A stretch of 64,000 nucleotides of DNA from the NCBI RefSeq assembly GCF_003668635.1, contig NZ_RCWH01000001.1, positions 1 through 64,000 of the forward strand, written 5' to 3'. Each line of letters opens with the position of its first letter. Position 1 is the stretch's first letter. This document shows positions 35,249 to 43,779 of this stretch, piece by piece. Origin of the DNA: Planomicrobium sp. Y74. Its GTDB lineage: Bacteria > Bacillota > Bacilli > Bacillales_A > Planococcaceae. Both the position numbers and the translations under genes were made by a program. The notes under the pieces were generated by a model, which worked only from the letters and a program-made list of their open reading frames with translations, did no database searches and had not been told where the DNA came from.

Positions 35249-37102
35249 CTATACCGACTGAATAACCAGATGCAAGGTCCGTTTCAGCAAACGCAGCGTC
35301 TGGTCAACGAAATGTTCGAGTGAGTCGGCACTGACGGATTTATTGCCGTACATCATGCGGTAGAAAGCAGCCTGCTCTTCTGTGATCGGTTCGCTGCTGA
35401 GAAAGAGATGCAGCAACTCTACCCCTTCTTTCTTCGCTTCCGCCACGGAATTCGCTGTATCGACCACTCCGTTTTCAGCATAATTATATGCCGACGGTTC
35501 ACCATCCGAGAATACCAGCAGGAAGCGGTGTTTCTCTCGCCGGCGTTTGACCCGCTCAGTCATCCAACGGATTGCAAAGCCGTCCCGGTTATCTTCATGT
35601 GCCTCAAACGATACAATTTCCTGCGCATGGTCGCGCATGCCGTCTTCAAATTTATGCATCCACTCAAAATAATTCGGCTGCTCAGTGTCGCTCGCTTCAT
35701 ATGCATCTTCATAAAAGAGCACAATTTCATGTGGTATGCCGAGTCCGCGAAGAACATCATGGAACAGCAGCACAGCCTGTTTTGTTTCGTCTAATTTATC
35801 AACCATTGAAGCAGAGCCGTCAATCAGCAGGCAGAATACTGCGTCCAATTCCTTGGAAGGTGCAGATTTTCGGTAAAACGGCTTCGGCCGCTCTTCAAGT
35901 GCAAGCGGCAACAGGTTTTTAGACAGCCTCCCCGCATTTAAATTGGTGCGGTAATCCTGATGGCGCTGTGTAATGCGCTTTTTCAATTCCTTCAGCAGAG
36001 CCCGCACATATGGCGCCTGCTTCCTGCGCCAATCGGCTATTTGCCGGCTATGGTCAACCTGCGCCAACAGCCGCTGTTCATGGTAAACGACCTGTTCATT
36101 GGCGCGGCCGAATTTTCCGCCTGCTTTTTTCGGTCCACTTTCCATATCCCTGTCGTCTTCATCATTATCTTCTAAATGGTCACCGCTCGATTCTCCCCTG
36201 CCGGTCTGCTGAACTTCATCCGCGCCTGCTTCTTCCCGCCCGCCGGTAGCCAACTGCGAATCACCGCGTTCGAGTTCAAATTCCATTGCAGGCGTATCCG
36301 TCATTTCATTTTCGCGGTGCCAGGTATTAAACCATTCCTCGATTGTTTCAATTTCTTCCTGTTCTTTCGCTTTTTCAGCTTCAATGCCTTCATGGTAATG
36401 AAACGGAGGAGCTTTATCCGCTGCGTCGCCGAAAGTGTAATAAGTATGGACCATATCGTTTTTCATCAAATATTCGAGCCGTCCTGTCATACGATCCACA
36501 ATTGCAGCTGAATCGGCAGTCCACCTTGCATCAAACAATCCTTTCCAAATCAGCAGTACAGCGCCCCACTCGTTATCCATATCAGTTTCAATATCGCGCA
36601 GGCTTAGGTATGCCGCATTTAGAAAAGCGTCCGCAAGAAAGCCTTTTTTCAGGTTCTGATTGAACTGATCCATATGATATTCGCGGTAAACCTGTTCACG
36701 AACAGCAAACGCTGCTGCTGTTCCTGGCCGTTCTTTGATTATCTTCTCTGACAGCCTGAATTCTTCCGCACACAGCAGTAGCTGTCTCCTCAATGAAGAC
36801 ACTGAGGATTGTTCAGCTATTAAGTCGTTCCATGCCGACAAACCAAAATTTCTCCAAAATCCGGCACTAAGCAAGTAAACATCCGAAAGATAGCCTTGCC
36901 GCTCTGTGTATTTTGTGCGATGCCGCCAGAACACACTGACAGAAACCGACGACTCGGTTGGCCGAAATTCAATCAATTTGCGGGTCGTTACCTTCAGGTA
37001 AGGGGCATCGGCCAATGCGCCAGCAAGCATTTCCATCCGGTAGAGCATTTTCGTATCGATTGTTTCATTATTAAATTGGATAAAGCGATTGACTGACGCC
37101 AT
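35249..37102 (-). CDS. VWA-domain protein, YojO/NorD-like
   Basis: A 617-residue cytoplasmic protein. A long N-terminal helical part is followed by a very acidic linker (about residues 290-330). A C-terminal von Willebrand A domain has the MIDAS motif LLIDGSASM, a conserved Thr region and FSDGEPSAYN. It matches the YojO/NorD/CobT-type partner of MoxR ATPases; such pairs insert metals or mature protein complexes. I start at ATG 37102, with AGGTG six bases upstream; a GTG three codons earlier overlaps the preceding stop. It follows the MoxR gene immediately and lies near odhAB, as in B. subtilis, which hints at a chaperone role for dehydrogenase complexes (inference). Confidence 0.88.
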   Translation of the reverse strand: MASVNRFIQFNNETIDTKMLYRMEMLAGALADAPYLKVTTRKLIEFRPTESSVSVSVFWRHRTKYTERQGYLSDVYLLSAGFWRNFGLSAWNDLIAEQSSVSSLRRQLLLCAEEFRLSEKIIKERPGTAAAFAVREQVYREYHMDQFNQNLKKGFLADAFLNAAYLSLRDIETDMDNEWGAVLLIWKGLFDARWTADSAAIVDRMTGRLEYLMKNDMVHTYYTFGDAADKAPPFHYHEGIEAEKAKEQEEIETIEEWFNTWHRENEMTDTPAMEFELERGDSQLATGGREEAGADEVQQTGRGESSGDHLEDNDEDDRDMESGPKKAGGKFGRANEQVVYHEQRLLAQVDHSRQIADWRRKQAPYVRALLKELKKRITQRHQDYRTNLNAGRLSKNLLPLALEERPKPFYRKSAPSKELDAVFCLLIDGSASMVDKLDETKQAVLLFHDVLRGLGIPHEIVLFYEDAYEASDTEQPNYFEWMHKFEDGMRDHAQEIVSFEAHEDNRDGFAIRWMTERVKRRREKHRFLLVFSDGEPSAYNYAENGVVDTANSVAEAKKEGVELLHLFLSSEPITEEQAAFYRMMYGNKSVSADSLEHFVDQTLRLLKRTLHLVIQSV

Positions 37103-37111
37103 CCCATTCAC

Positions 37112-37969
37112 CTACTTTTTCCAAGTATTGGCCAAGTCCATGAACAATTCCCGTTCACTTTCATCTTCCAGCTTTTGTGCAATGGCATAATTGACGGCAC
37201 GAATCGGATCCATGTGTTCAGCCAGCGCAGTCGCATCCAGTAAACTGCGGATCGACGCTGCTTCTTCTGACAGCAAACCATTTTCGACCTGCTTCATCAG
37301 ATCCTCAGCCAAATTCAGCATAAATTCCTTTAATTTTGGTTCAGCCTGCGGAAATTCACGGTCCCATAATTCAGAAAGCTGATGACCGGTAAGATAAGGG
37401 ATCGGGTAAGCAATAAAGCGGTTTTTCAACGCTTCGTTCATGGGCGCCGTACCGATATAGCCTTCATTGATTGCCGCAATTACACCGAAGTCGGGATGGG
37501 CTTCAATCACTTCTCCCGTAAACGGATTCGTCATCATACGGCGATGGTCAAGCGCTGAATGCAGGATAGGCAAAGTTTCTGCTTTTGCCATATTGATTTC
37601 ATCGATATAAAGCAAATGCCCTTTTTTCATGGCGGTCACTACAGGACCTTCGATAAATTCGATTTGGCTTTGCCCATCCCGTTGCACCAATGTCTTAAAA
37701 CCAAGGAGCGCCTCAGCGTCAAGGTCTACGGAACTGTTGATGCTTTGCATCGGCTGCCCAAAAACAGCTGAAATCGATTCAGCCATCCGAGTCTTCCCCG
37801 CTCCTGTCGGCCCTTTTAACAAAACAGGTTTACGCAGGACGACTGCTGCCATAACATCTTCCCAAAGGTTGGCGTCCGGAGAAATATAGCCTCCTGTGCC
37901 GATTAATTTCCCGTAGCCTTCATGCTCTCTGTTTTTCCGTTCGCTTACTTCCTTCTCGATAAATTCCAT
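37112..37969 (-). CDS. MoxR/NorQ-type AAA+ ATPase (YojN-like)
   Basis: A 285-residue AAA+ ATPase. Walker A is LLKGPTGAGKTRMAES (about residue 52), Walker B is GHLLYIDEINMA, and sensor 1 lies in GVIAAINEGYIG. The arginine-finger region NEALKNRFIAYPIPYL is also visible. It is of the MoxR/NorQ class, which works with a VWA-domain partner as a remodelling chaperone, and that partner is the next gene. GAGAGGG precedes the chosen ATG 37969; the 14-codon longer frame upstream overlaps a terminator. The substrate complex is unknown. Confidence 0.92.
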   Translation of the reverse strand: MEFIEKEVSERKNREHEGYGKLIGTGGYISPDANLWEDVMAAVVLRKPVLLKGPTGAGKTRMAESISAVFGQPMQSINSSVDLDAEALLGFKTLVQRDGQSQIEFIEGPVVTAMKKGHLLYIDEINMAKAETLPILHSALDHRRMMTNPFTGEVIEAHPDFGVIAAINEGYIGTAPMNEALKNRFIAYPIPYLTGHQLSELWDREFPQAEPKLKEFMLNLAEDLMKQVENGLLSEEAASIRSLLDATALAEHMDPIRAVNYAIAQKLEDESERELFMDLANTWKK

Positions 37970-37990
37970 AAAACAACCCTCTCTCCATAG

Positions 37991-38019
37991 AAAAAACCGA
38001 TGTGCATGCATCGGCTTTT
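37991..38019 (-). terminator. Terminator of the DUF6501 gene
   Basis: AAACCGATG pairs with CATCGGCTTT around TGCATG; six Ts follow on the minus strand. It stands just beyond the gene ending at 38036. Confidence 0.85.
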
Positions 38020-38035
38020 GTCATTTTTCAAAGTT

Positions 38036-38233
38036 TTATTCGAAATAAGTTTTATAGAACCCGCCAATTTTACCTGTATTGTCCACAACAAAGATAAATT
38101 CATCGGTTTCATTTTTCACTTCATATGTTTTACCGGCAGTCAGTACGTTCGATACCAGGAATTTCGCCGCGTCTGTATGCGTGCAAGTTACCGTCCGGAT
38201 CGTTTCTTTTGTTAACCATTCGTTGTGAATCAC
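38036..38233 (-). CDS. DUF6501 family small protein
   Basis: A 65-residue protein beginning (GTG) IHNEWLTKETIRTV. CTHTDAAKFLVSNVLTAGKTY and VKNETDEFIFVVDNTGKIGG follow, matching DUF6501 proteins of Bacillales in length and motif order. It is probably a small beta-rich soluble protein with no known role. The frame is open upstream, but AAAAGG before GTG 38233 and the family's usual M-I-H-x-x-W start decide the choice. It lies between DedA and the MoxR gene on the minus strand. Confidence 0.8.
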   Translation of the reverse strand: MIHNEWLTKETIRTVTCTHTDAAKFLVSNVLTAGKTYEVKNETDEFIFVVDNTGKIGGFYKTYFE

Positions 38234-38316
38234 GGTCCTCATCCTTTTCTGTATGTCTATGTATTCTAGTATAAGGAAAACAGCGGTTATTTTCAAATAT
38301 GCATTGCTTCAAAGCA

Positions 38317-38907
38317 TTATTTCCGCATTTTTCTCTCTTTGTATATATACCTTCCCAGCAGCAACGCAAGAATCGCCACCGAAAGTAATGTTAAAAATCC
38401 CTGCAAGTGATTCAGTATTGAATTATAGGCATAAGGGAAAGTGCGTCCGAGATTAAAATAGATCATCATCCACACAAAGCCCGCCGTATAGGCATAAAGC
38501 ATGTATTTAACAAATGGATACTTATTGGCACCTACAACATACGGCATCGCCCAACGAATGCCTGGCAGGAAAAAACTGAAGGAAATAGCGATTTCACCGT
38601 GTTTTTGCAAGAAGCCGGAAAAATTGTCTATCGGTTTTTTCAGCCATGTCCTACTCAAACGGTCCAGCAGCTTTTGCCCAAAGAAACGCCCGATGAAATA
38701 CGCAAATGTATTGCTGGTGATCAAGCCTAGATACGCTGAAATAAAAGCGTAAACAGGTTTGAAATAACTGATTTCGGTCAGGACACCGGAAAAAGCGGCG
38801 GCAACTTCGTTAGGAACCGGCATACCGAATAATAACAGCCAATTGAAGATGAACATGCTGATATAGCCGTATTCTTTCACAATCTCCATCAAAAATGACA
38901 AATCCAT
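38317..38907 (-). CDS. DedA family membrane protein
   Basis: A 196-residue DedA-type protein (SNARE-associated/VTT domain). It has about five hydrophobic segments. The family's re-entrant loop appears as FGMPVPNEVAAAFSGVL, and a second conserved block as FLPGIRWAMPYVVGANK. These hold the conserved acidic residue (Glu in the first) and the Arg of the second. DedA proteins flip or transport phospholipids such as undecaprenyl phosphate; other members handle phosphatidylethanolamine. Which lipid is moved here is open. The gene stands alone on the minus strand. Confidence 0.93.
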   Translation of the reverse strand: MDLSFLMEIVKEYGYISMFIFNWLLLFGMPVPNEVAAAFSGVLTEISYFKPVYAFISAYLGLITSNTFAYFIGRFFGQKLLDRLSRTWLKKPIDNFSGFLQKHGEIAISFSFFLPGIRWAMPYVVGANKYPFVKYMLYAYTAGFVWMMIYFNLGRTFPYAYNSILNHLQGFLTLLSVAILALLLGRYIYKERKMRK

Positions 38908-39169
38908 CCCATTCGACCGCCTTTTGGCTCTTCTTACCTAATCATGACAAAAATTTGGAACCTCTGCAATTCAGAACTCTCATGAGCTTAAATTTATCAA
39001 AGCTCGGACAGGAAATTGTTAACGTGTAAGTTACAGTGAGTTTATCGAACAAACACTAATAAAGAACTACCATACATTTCAATGGATCTTATTGATGCTT
39101 ATAATACACTTAGACATTTCAAGATGTGAGCACTTTTGAGACATATTTCTACTTGAGAAAATCTCTAAA

Positions 39170-39356
39170 GATATGGAGCAAAACAGCGAAGACTCCCAGG
39201 GGAACAGAACCGGAGTTGGAAAGCCTACTCCGGTTCGAGCGAAGTGCTGAGATCCACTCGAGCGAAGTGCAACGAGCTCGAGTTAGCTCAGCGCAAGCCA
39301 AGCGATGCAGAGACAGGAGCACGGGGGTTGGAAAGCGAGCTGTTTTACGGAATATC
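39170..39356 (-). repeat. Dispersed inverted-end repeat, copy D (short form)
   Basis: The ends GATATGGAGCAAAACAGC (39170-39187) and GCTGTTTTACGGAATATC (39339-39356) are inverted. The interior contains CTCGAGTTAGCTCAGCGC and AGTGCTGAGATCCACTCG, the reverse complement of the interior of copies A, E and F. The second hairpin module is missing. It occupies the gap between DedA and odhB, upstream of the odhB terminator. Confidence 0.82.
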
Positions 39357-39385
39357 GACTACCTAGTTTATCTTATATATCAATA

Positions 39386-39422
39386 TAAAAACCGCCCACC
39401 AGCATCAAGCCGGTGGGCGGTT
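39386..39422 (-). terminator. Terminator of odhAB
   Basis: ACCGCCCACC and GGTGGGCGGT pair around AGCATCAAGCC. On the minus strand TTTTTATATTG follows. It lies 13 bases beyond the odhB stop. Confidence 0.92.
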
Positions 39423-39434
39423 GAATTGATATTA

Positions 39435-40712
39435 TTAGCCTTGAAGCAATAGATCTTCCGGATTTTCGATCAAATCTTTGACCATTTTCAGGAATCCTAC
39501 AGAATCACTTCCGTCGATTACGCGGTGGTCATAAGAAAGCGCCACGTACATCATCGGACGGATTTCAATATTGTCTCCAACAGCAATCGGACGTTTTTGG
39601 ATTGTGTGCATTCCAAGAATACCGACTTGAGTACCGTTAAGGATTGGTGTCGACATCAATGAGCCGAAGACACCGCCGTTAGTGATAGTGAATGAACCGC
39701 CTGTCATATCAGCGATTGAAAGTTTCTTATCGCGTGCTTTTGTTGCAAGCTCACCGATAGAAGCTTCGATTTCTGCGAAGTTTTTCTTGTCAGTATCGCG
39801 GACGATAGGAACGACAAGTCCTTCTTCTGTAGAAACGGCAATCCCGACATCATAGAATTGTTTCAGCAATACATCAGTGCCATCAAGTTCAGCATTCACG
39901 TAAGGATATTTTTTCAATGCAGCAGTTACTGCTTTTGTGAAGAATGACATAAAGCCAAGTTTCACATCATTGTTTTTAAGGAAATCATCTTTTTTACGGC
40001 TGCGAAGAGCCATAACGTTTGTCATATCGATTTCATTGAAAGTAGTCAGCATCGCTGTAGACTGCTTAACTTCAAGCAGTCGTTTAGCGATTGTCTGACG
40101 GCGTCTCGACATTTTTTCACGGACAATACGCCCGCTTTCTTCGTCAGAAGATGCACCAGATGCAGCAGCTTTTGGCGCTTCTGCTTTAGCCGGTGCGCTG
40201 GCAGCCGGTTTAGATGAATGAGCTTCAACGTCCTGAACACGTACACGGCCCATTGGGTCTACTGGTGAAATCGCTGCAAGGTCGATGCCTTTTTCGCGTG
40301 CCAGTTTGCGCGCAGCTGGACTTGCGATTGTGCGGTCAGAAGAAGATTGCTCTTCAGCAGCCGGTGCTTCTTCAACTGCTTCCTGTGTTGCCGGAGCAGA
40401 TGTTTCAGCTGGTACGCCAGTCGATTTGGTTTCTTCCTCTTTTTGTTCAGCTGGCTCAGATGCTGCAGCTTCTCCGGAACCTTCTCCGACGATTGCAATT
40501 ACCTGGCCGACTTCAACTGTGTCGCCTTCAGCAGCCATAAGCTCCTGGACAACTCCAGCTTCTTCGGAAATAACTTCAACGTTTACTTTATCTGTTTCAA
40601 GTTCAACGATGAATTCACCTTTTTCAACTGTATCGCCTGGCTGTTTCAGCCATTGTGCGATCGTTCCTTCTGTAATCGATTCTGCTAATTCTGGTACTTT
40701 GATTTCTGCCAC
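39435..40712 (-). CDS. odhB: 2-oxoglutarate dehydrogenase E2, dihydrolipoamide succinyltransferase
   Basis: A 425-residue E2 subunit of the TCA cycle 2-oxoglutarate dehydrogenase complex. An N-terminal lipoyl domain carries the lipoylated Lys in ETDKVNVEV (about residue 42). After an Ala/Pro-rich hinge comes the E3-binding domain ([16 protein letters not shown], about 130-165). The C-terminal acyltransferase domain ends with [17 protein letters not shown], the catalytic His and Asp. The start is GTG with AAGGAGG upstream. It lies 24 bases downstream of odhA, so the two form one operon, as in B. subtilis. The terminator follows at once. Confidence 0.97.
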   Translation of the reverse strand: MAEIKVPELAESITEGTIAQWLKQPGDTVEKGEFIVELETDKVNVEVISEEAGVVQELMAAEGDTVEVGQVIAIVGEGSGEAAASEPAEQKEEETKSTGVPAETSAPATQEAVEEAPAAEEQSSSDRTIASPAARKLAREKGIDLAAISPVDPMGRVRVQDVEAHSSKPAASAPAKAEAPKAAASGASSDEESGRIVREKMSRRRQTIAKRLLEVKQSTAMLTTFNEIDMTNVMALRSRKKDDFLKNNDVKLGFMSFFTKAVTAALKKYPYVNAELDGTDVLLKQFYDVGIAVSTEEGLVVPIVRDTDKKNFAEIEASIGELATKARDKKLSIADMTGGSFTITNGGVFGSLMSTPILNGTQVGILGMHTIQKRPIAVGDNIEIRPMMYVALSYDHRVIDGSDSVGFLKMVKDLIENPEDLLLQG

Positions 40713-40736
40713 AAAAAATTCCTCCTTAGATTATGC

Positions 40737-43547
40737 TCAAGATTTAGCTAATGCTTCATCAATGATGCGTGCCTGTTCCACTTTATGCATTTCTCCGTCG
40801 CCTTCAGCCGGGCTCGAACGGACAACGCGGCCATAATAATTTATATCAATGCCATCTGCAATTTCACGAAGCTTCGGCTCTGCAAATGACCACGATCCCA
40901 TGTTTTTCGGTTCTTCCTGTACCCATGCGAGTTCTTTAAGCTTCGGATAACGCTTAATGATCGCCTGGATTTTTTCGGAAGGGAAAGGATATAGCTGTTC
41001 GACACGGACAATATGCGTATCCGGATATTCAGAGCCGTCTTTTACGCGGTCTGCCAGGTCGATTGCCATCTTGCCGCTGGCGAATAGAAGGCGTTCCACT
41101 TTTTTCGTATTTTGACCCATGCCTGGCTGCTCGATGATAGTCTGGAAGTTTCCTTCTGTCAGATCTTCAACATCTGCACCGACCAAAGGATGGCGCAATA
41201 GGGATTTAGGTGTAACGATGATCAGCGGGCGGATCGCCTCTTCCCCAAGCATCTTCGCTTGTCTGCGAAGAATATGGAAGTAGTTTGCCGCACTTGAAAG
41301 ATTTGCTACCGTCCAGTTGTTTTCTCCGGCGTTTTGCAGGTAGCGTTCCAAACGTGCACTCGAATGCTCTGGACCTTGTCCTTCATAAGCATGCGGTAGA
41401 AGCATAACCAGTCCTGATTTTTGGCCCCATTTAGCGCGCGCTGCAGAAATGAACTGATCGAACATCATCTGTGCCATGTTGGCGAAGTCACCGTATTGCG
41501 CTTCCCAGATGACAAGAGCTTTATCATTTTCTACATTATAGCCATATTCAAAGCCGACAACAGATGCTTCACTCAATGGGCTATTGTAAACAACGAAAGA
41601 TGCTTTTGCGTCGGAAATATGATGAAGCGGCACAAGTTCGTTTCCGTTCTTTTCATCGTGCAGTACAAGATGGCGGTGAGCAAATGTTCCCCGCTGCGCA
41701 TCCTGTCCGGATAAGCGAATCGGATTGCCTTCCTGAAGAATCGAACCGAATGCCAATGTTTCAGCATGTGCCCAATCGATTTTGCCTTTTCCGTTGAAAG
41801 GATCTTCACGGCGTTTCAGGATTCGGGCAAGTTTGCCGAATGCAGAGAAATCACTTGGCCATGACAGCAAGTCCTCATTCATTTTTGTTAAAACATCTTT
41901 ATCGACGCCAGTTGGAACTTCAGGGAAACCTTGCATAACGGCTTCAGGTATTACTACCTCATGAGCATCATCCGATTTATTTTCTTTAACACGGTCGTAT
42001 GCTTTTTGCATTTCCGCAAGAATATCGCTGTCGAGTTTTTTCACATCTTCTTCTGAAAGCACTTTGCCGGAAGACAATTTTTCACCGTAAATTTCACGTA
42101 CAGTGCCATGTTCATGGATGCCATGGTACATCGTAGGGTTTGTAACGAGCGGCTCATCCATTTCGTTATGGCCGTAACGGCGGTAGCCGATCAGGTCGAT
42201 CAGAATGTCCTTGCCGAATTTTTGGCGATATTCAAATGCCAAACGCGCTACAGCAATTACTTCTTCCGGTTCATCCGCATTCACGTGGATGACTGGAACT
42301 TCGTAGCCTTTTGCAGGGTCGGAAGAATAATGTGTCGATCTTGAATCGTATTGTTCAGTAGTAAAGCCGATCAGGTTATTTGCGATAATGTGGATTGAAC
42401 CGCCAGTCTGATATCCACGGATACGGCTGAAGTTCAATGTTTCTGTAACGACTCCCTGTCCTGGGAACGCTGCATCACCGTGCACCATGATGGCATATGC
42501 TTTATTGACATCGATTGGCGCCAGGCCGCTCTGCTGAGTAAGTTCCTGAGCAGCACGGGTCTGTCCGGCAACTACCGGACTTACTATTTCAAGGTGTGAT
42601 GGATTATAAGCCAATTTAATATTGGTGCCCTTCGGTGATGTATAAGCAGCACCCATATGGTACTTAACATCGCCGAACCAGCCTTTGGTGATCTGCAATG
42701 AACCATCTTCCGGAAGGAATGCTTCATCGCCGACGTGGGCAAATCCGGCAAACATCATTTCATATGGTTTGTTCAAAATATGTGTAAGCACATTTAAACG
42801 ACCGCGATGTGCCATCCCGATCATGATATTTTCTGTGCCGGCTGTTTCGGATAGACGGACAAGTTCATCCATCAATACGACCAGTGTATCGACACCTTCA
42901 ATTGAAAAGCGTTTCTGGCCGACAAATGTGCGGTGAACGAATTTTTCAAAACCTTCAACACGCGTTAAAAGTTCAAGAACCTGTTTTTTCTTATCGGCAT
43001 CAAGCGACGGTTTAACTTCGCCTGCCTCGATTTTGGATTGCAGCCAGCTGCGCTCCTGCGGCTGAACAATATGAGAAAACTCAAAAGCCACTTTTTCTGT
43101 GTAAAGGGATTTCAAATAATTGATGGCCGCCAGTCCGTCTTTAATATCGGCTGGCGCATTTTCCAATATCAATGAAACCGGTACTTCTTTTAAATCCTGT
43201 TCCGTCAACCCGTATGTTGAAGGTTCAAGACGCTCCGTATCACGGGGTTGATCTTTTAAAGGATAAATATCCGATGCAAGATGTCCGTGTGCGCGGATTG
43301 CTTCAGCTAACTGAATTGCGCCGAGGACTTTACCGAATTTGTCGGATTTCACTTCAGCCGTTGCAGCAGGCTGTTGTTCAGCGCCTGGCTCAACAGGAGG
43401 TCCGTATTGCTTGAATAGCTCAGCGAATTCCGGATCGATAGACTCCGGAGATTCCTGATAAATGTCATACATTTCCATAACATACCCAAGGTTTGGACCT
43501 GTAATGGAACTCCATGGGGATTTCGAATCTGAATAATTGCTAGACAT
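40737..43547 (-). CDS. odhA: 2-oxoglutarate dehydrogenase E1
   Basis: A 936-residue thiamine-diphosphate-dependent E1 that decarboxylates 2-oxoglutarate. The ThDP/metal region is visible as IMVHGDAAFPGQGVV and, further on, GYRRYGHNEMDEP. MIGMAHRGRLNVL and the C-terminal transketolase-like domain with MLLPHAYEGQGPEHSSARLE are also typical. The short N-terminal part (YVMEMYDIYQESPESIDPE) carries the E2-binding helix usual in Bacillus. AGGTTTTTTT precedes the ATG. It is the first gene of odhAB and is transcribed from a promoter near 43607-43634. Confidence 0.98.
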   Translation of the reverse strand: MSSNYSDSKSPWSSITGPNLGYVMEMYDIYQESPESIDPEFAELFKQYGPPVEPGAEQQPAATAEVKSDKFGKVLGAIQLAEAIRAHGHLASDIYPLKDQPRDTERLEPSTYGLTEQDLKEVPVSLILENAPADIKDGLAAINYLKSLYTEKVAFEFSHIVQPQERSWLQSKIEAGEVKPSLDADKKKQVLELLTRVEGFEKFVHRTFVGQKRFSIEGVDTLVVLMDELVRLSETAGTENIMIGMAHRGRLNVLTHILNKPYEMMFAGFAHVGDEAFLPEDGSLQITKGWFGDVKYHMGAAYTSPKGTNIKLAYNPSHLEIVSPVVAGQTRAAQELTQQSGLAPIDVNKAYAIMVHGDAAFPGQGVVTETLNFSRIRGYQTGGSIHIIANNLIGFTTEQYDSRSTHYSSDPAKGYEVPVIHVNADEPEEVIAVARLAFEYRQKFGKDILIDLIGYRRYGHNEMDEPLVTNPTMYHGIHEHGTVREIYGEKLSSGKVLSEEDVKKLDSDILAEMQKAYDRVKENKSDDAHEVVIPEAVMQGFPEVPTGVDKDVLTKMNEDLLSWPSDFSAFGKLARILKRREDPFNGKGKIDWAHAETLAFGSILQEGNPIRLSGQDAQRGTFAHRHLVLHDEKNGNELVPLHHISDAKASFVVYNSPLSEASVVGFEYGYNVENDKALVIWEAQYGDFANMAQMMFDQFISAARAKWGQKSGLVMLLPHAYEGQGPEHSSARLERYLQNAGENNWTVANLSSAANYFHILRRQAKMLGEEAIRPLIIVTPKSLLRHPLVGADVEDLTEGNFQTIIEQPGMGQNTKKVERLLFASGKMAIDLADRVKDGSEYPDTHIVRVEQLYPFPSEKIQAIIKRYPKLKELAWVQEEPKNMGSWSFAEPKLREIADGIDINYYGRVVRSSPAEGDGEMHKVEQARIIDEALAKS

Positions 43548-43606
43548 AAAAAAACCTCCAACTATTTTGCCTTTAAGGCAGTCCTATAAATACATATGTC
43601 TTCCAT

Positions 43607-43634
43607 ATTTTATCACGCAAACCGCTATACACAA
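43607..43634 (-). promoter_or_regulatory. odhAB promoter
   Basis: On the minus strand TTGTGT (43629-43634) and TAAAAT (43607-43612) are 16 bases apart; the odhA start follows about 60 bases later. A palindrome TGTTAAGCGCTTTCA (43738-43752) upstream resembles a CcpA cre site but is off consensus by one base in spacing. Confidence 0.5.
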
Positions 43635-43779
43635 AGCAGAAGGCGTTTAACCCATTGAAGAACAATTTTCCATATCAATCTTACTACTTCCGGTGGAAAA
43701 AACAATGCTTTTGAGTGAAATTATTCACATAGGGAAATGTTAAGCGCTTTCATTGAGAATATTATGTGAGAAATGGAAA

